Assembly (NCBI GenBank): GCA_964629975.1
Contig: CAZVUN010000059.1
Location: 1-16,788 of the forward strand
Source of the DNA: G020354085 sp964629975
GTDB taxonomy: Bacteria > Pseudomonadota > Gammaproteobacteria > Acidiferrobacterales > Sulfurifustaceae
DNA length: 16,788 bases
Direction of reading: 5' to 3'
Shown: piece by piece, positions 15,248 through 16,788 of the stretch
How positions within the stretch are numbered: the stretch's first letter is position 1
Layout of the letters: the number at the start of each line of letters is the position of its first letter
Position numbers and translations under genes: made by a program
The notes under the pieces: model-generated
Told to the model about the DNA's origin: nothing
The model's database searches: none
What the model saw: only the letters and a program-made list of their open reading frames with translations

Positions 15248-16467
15248 GGCGTGTCCTCCCCCTTGAGATACAGCAGTTCGACGTGCGAGCGCGCGAGATC
15301 GACACGCAGGCGCGTCAACTCGATCTCGGCGTCGAGCTCCTTCATGCGTGCCTCGCGCAGCTCGGCCTGGTCGCGCGCAAAGCCGGCGGTGGTCAGGCGC
15401 GCCTCGCGCTGAATGTCGGGCAGCAGGCGTTCGGCGTAGATGCGGGTGCGCTCGGCGAGCGTGTCGTGCTCGGCGTAGGCGGCGGCGTACATCGCCTCGA
15501 GCTCGCGCTTCTTGTCCTCGGCCTCGAAGCGCGCCCCGGCCTCGAGCGTCTGCCGCTCGGCGAGCCGCCGGTCCTGGCGCTTGGCGCGAAACAGCGGCAC
15601 GTCCAGGGTCAGGAGCGCGGTGACCATGTCGGGCCGGCCGGCCTGGCGCGCACCGTACGACAGCTCCGCCATGAAGCCGGGCTTGTACTCCTGCCGCACC
15701 AGGTCGACGTCGGCGCGCGCGGCCTCGAGCATGGCGTTGGCGGCGATCCACTCCGGGTGGCGCGTGGCGTCGAAGGCGAGCGGCAGGCGCGGGAAGCCCG
15801 GCAGGCTCGCCGGCAGCGGCGACTGAGCCGCCTCGCGCCCGATCCAGCGCGCCAGCCACCCGCGCAGGCGCACCGCCTGGGCGCGCACGCCCTGCTCGCG
15901 CTCATCCAGGCGCGCCAGCGCCTGGCGCGTGCGCAGCAGCGATTGCTGTGTTTCCTGCGCGGCGCGATAGCGGTTCTCGGCGGCCTGCACCTGGGCCTGC
16001 AGCACGTGGCGCACCTCACCGATCAGTGCCAGCGAGCGCTCCTGGAAAAAGAGCTCGAGCCAGGTGCTGCGCACCTGGCGCAGCACGTTGCGCCGCTCCA
16101 TCTCCAGGCGCGCGCGCTCGCGGTTGAGTTCCTTCTCGGCGCGCCGCTGCCTGAGCGCGAGCGTGTCGCCGGGCGGGAACGCCTGGCGCACGCCGACCAT
16201 GACCATGGTCATGTCTTCCTGGTCGAGCTTGAAGCTGTCGGTCGGCACGTTGACCGCGCCCACGGTGAGCTGCGGGTCGGGCAGGGCGTTCTCGTAGACC
16301 ACGCGCTCGGCTGCCGCGTCCATGGCGGTGCGGTGATGGGCGTACCAGGGCGCATGTTCGAGCGCCAGGCGCTCGGCGTCGCGCAGAGTGAGCTCCGCTG
16401 CCGCGCCCGGCATGGCCAGCAGCATCAGAAAGTAACCCCAGTGGGGTGCAAGGCGAATGGCCGACAT
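15244..16467 (-). CDS. cusC: CusC/CzcC-like outer membrane efflux channel (TolC family)
   Basis: This 407-residue protein has a cleavable signal peptide at about 1-24 (ending PGAAA) and no lipobox cysteine, unlike E. coli CusC. The mature part begins LTLRDAERLALEHAP, typical of outer membrane factors, and continues with two long helical, charged, Gln/Arg/Ala-rich halves (about 85-200 and 265-400) that form the periplasmic tunnel. NALPDPQLTVG and the VGVRQAFPPGDTLALR motif are family hallmarks. It would carry Cu(I)/Ag(I) across the outer membrane. ATG 16467 is preceded by GGAGAGA at 16471-16477. Its stop overlaps the cusB start. It is the first intact gene of the operon in this window. Confidence 0.9.
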   Translation of the reverse strand: MSAIRLAPHWGYFLMLLAMPGAAAELTLRDAERLALEHAPWYAHHRTAMDAAAERVVYENALPDPQLTVGAVNVPTDSFKLDQEDMTMVMVGVRQAFPPGDTLALRQRRAEKELNRERARLEMERRNVLRQVRSTWLELFFQERSLALIGEVRHVLQAQVQAAENRYRAAQETQQSLLRTRQALARLDEREQGVRAQAVRLRGWLARWIGREAAQSPLPASLPGFPRLPLAFDATRHPEWIAANAMLEAARADVDLVRQEYKPGFMAELSYGARQAGRPDMVTALLTLDVPLFRAKRQDRRLAERQTLEAGARFEAEDKKRELEAMYAAAYAEHDTLAERTRIYAERLLPDIQREARLTTAGFARDQAELREARMKELDAEIELTRLRVDLARSHVELLYLKGEDTP

Positions 16468-16486
16468 AGATCTCTCCGCAGTGAAA

Positions 16487-16510
16487 ACGCGCGGGCACGA
16501 CGGTGCCCGC
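16487..16510 (-). terminator. stem-loop with short T-run before cusC, possible attenuator
   Basis: On the minus strand GCGGGCAC (16503-16510) and GTGCCCGC (16491-16498) form a perfect 8-bp stem with a 4-base loop, followed by GCG and four T (16484-16487). It lies between the stop of the upstream small gene and cusC. The T-run is short, so it may be a partial terminator that lowers cusCBA transcription relative to the first gene. Confidence 0.45.
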
Positions 16511-16534
16511 CGGCAAGCACGACCGCGGAGGGGT

Positions 16535-16788
16535 CTAGATCAGGAGTACGGCGTACTGCAGGATGAGCGGAGGTCGGGGGATCGCCTCGGCGGCGAAGTG
16601 CGGCGGCCGGCCGGCGGCCGCGAAGCCCGTGCTGGCTTGCGGCGCCACATAGGCCAGCACGGGCAGGACCGGTGTGAGATCAACGGCAGCGGCGGCCTGG
16701 TACTTGATGAGCTGTTGGCTCGCTGCCTGGCAGTCGAGCCTGGCGAGCGACTGGCAGTCGTGGTGGCGGTGCGCGCCGCTGTGTCCGG
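16535..16788 (-). CDS. 3' part of a small His/Cys-containing protein upstream of cusCBA
   Basis: An open frame enters from the window edge and ends at TAG 16535-16537; its start lies beyond 16788. The 83 visible residues begin GHSGAHRHHDCQSLARLDCQ, rich in His with two Cys. An Ala/Pro-rich stretch (VLAYVAPQASTGFAAAG) and the end RPPLILQYAVLLI follow. Small periplasmic proteins with a His/Cys region and a PP-rich tail are common as the first gene of czc and cus operons (CzcI-like or DUF2946-like); I place it there by pattern and position, not by a firm match. It would be a periplasmic metal-binding or sensing protein. It is 67 bases upstream of cusC. Confidence 0.6.
   Translation of the reverse strand, partial: GHSGAHRHHDCQSLARLDCQAASQQLIKYQAAAAVDLTPVLPVLAYVAPQASTGFAAAGRPPHFAAEAIPRPPLILQYAVLLI
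16625..16664. repeat. 12-bp perfect inverted repeat inside the partial gene
   Basis: GCCCGTGCTGGC (16625-16636) and GCCAGCACGGGC (16653-16664) are exact reverse complements separated by 16 bases, and the loop contains GGCGCC. It lies within the coding region of the partial small protein. It could form a stable mRNA stem; no T-run follows. Confidence 0.5.

Noticed and set aside
13037..15412. 791-codon plus-strand frame across cusA and cusB
   Set aside because: Antisense to two certain genes, crosses their boundary, and has shadow-type composition.
14303..15859. 518-codon frame containing cusB with a long N-terminal extension
   Set aside because: The extension is out-of-frame cusC sequence. 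ATG 15247 has a strong ribosome binding site, a signal-like helix and the usual ATGA overlap with cusC.

Overview
The window is GC-rich and densely coded. It looks like a chromosomal piece of a beta- or gammaproteobacterium, probably a lithotrophic sulfur oxidiser. This rests on a BPSS1780-type membrane protein (a family I know mainly from Betaproteobacteria), a cytoplasmic sulfite dehydrogenase of the SoeABC type, an OMPLA phospholipase and a Cus-type copper/silver efflux operon. A G/C-only stretch inside cusA looks like miscalled sequence, so this may be a draft or metagenome assembly.

Layout. 1-873: promoter region and a BPSS1780-family membrane protein (+). 1063-4332: a large membrane-anchored sensor with PAS, GAF, GGDEF and EAL domains (+), with both c-di-GMP domains apparently intact. 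4494-9830: the soe operon (+), made of a palindrome, a good sigma70-like promoter, soeA (Mo-bis-PGD subunit), soeB (four [4Fe-4S] clusters) and soeC (DmsC-like anchor). 9847-16788: everything on the minus strand, read in transcription order as the 3' part of a small His/Cys-containing protein, cusC, cusB, cusA, a small membrane protein coupled to cusA, and pldA. pldA converges on soeC with 16 bases between them.

The most unusual structure lies inside the soe operon. Between soeB and soeC sits a roughly 0.5 kb cassette that encodes a four-helix-bundle (S23/23S rRNA intervening-sequence-type) protein. It is framed by inverted arrays of a 7-bp repeat (TTGAATG type, four units on each side) with a GC hairpin just inside the left array. 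The gap between soeA and soeB carries a short version of the same structure: four left heptads, the identical 14-bp hairpin core and remnants of the right heptads, but no gene. Both junctions of a three-gene respiratory operon therefore hold copies of what looks like a small mobile or regulatory element. Its right end lies 13 to 19 bases from soeC, which has no visible ribosome binding site.

The second oddity is CusB. It keeps the N-terminal Cu-binding methionine motif and the C-terminal half, but lacks the roughly 110 residues that normally form the lipoyl and alpha-hairpin domains, although its partners CusA and CusC look complete.

Working together, SoeABC would oxidise sulfite in the cytoplasm and pass electrons to quinone. 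The Cus system would export Cu(I)/Ag(I) from the periplasm. The GGDEF/EAL protein would link an external or redox signal to c-di-GMP.
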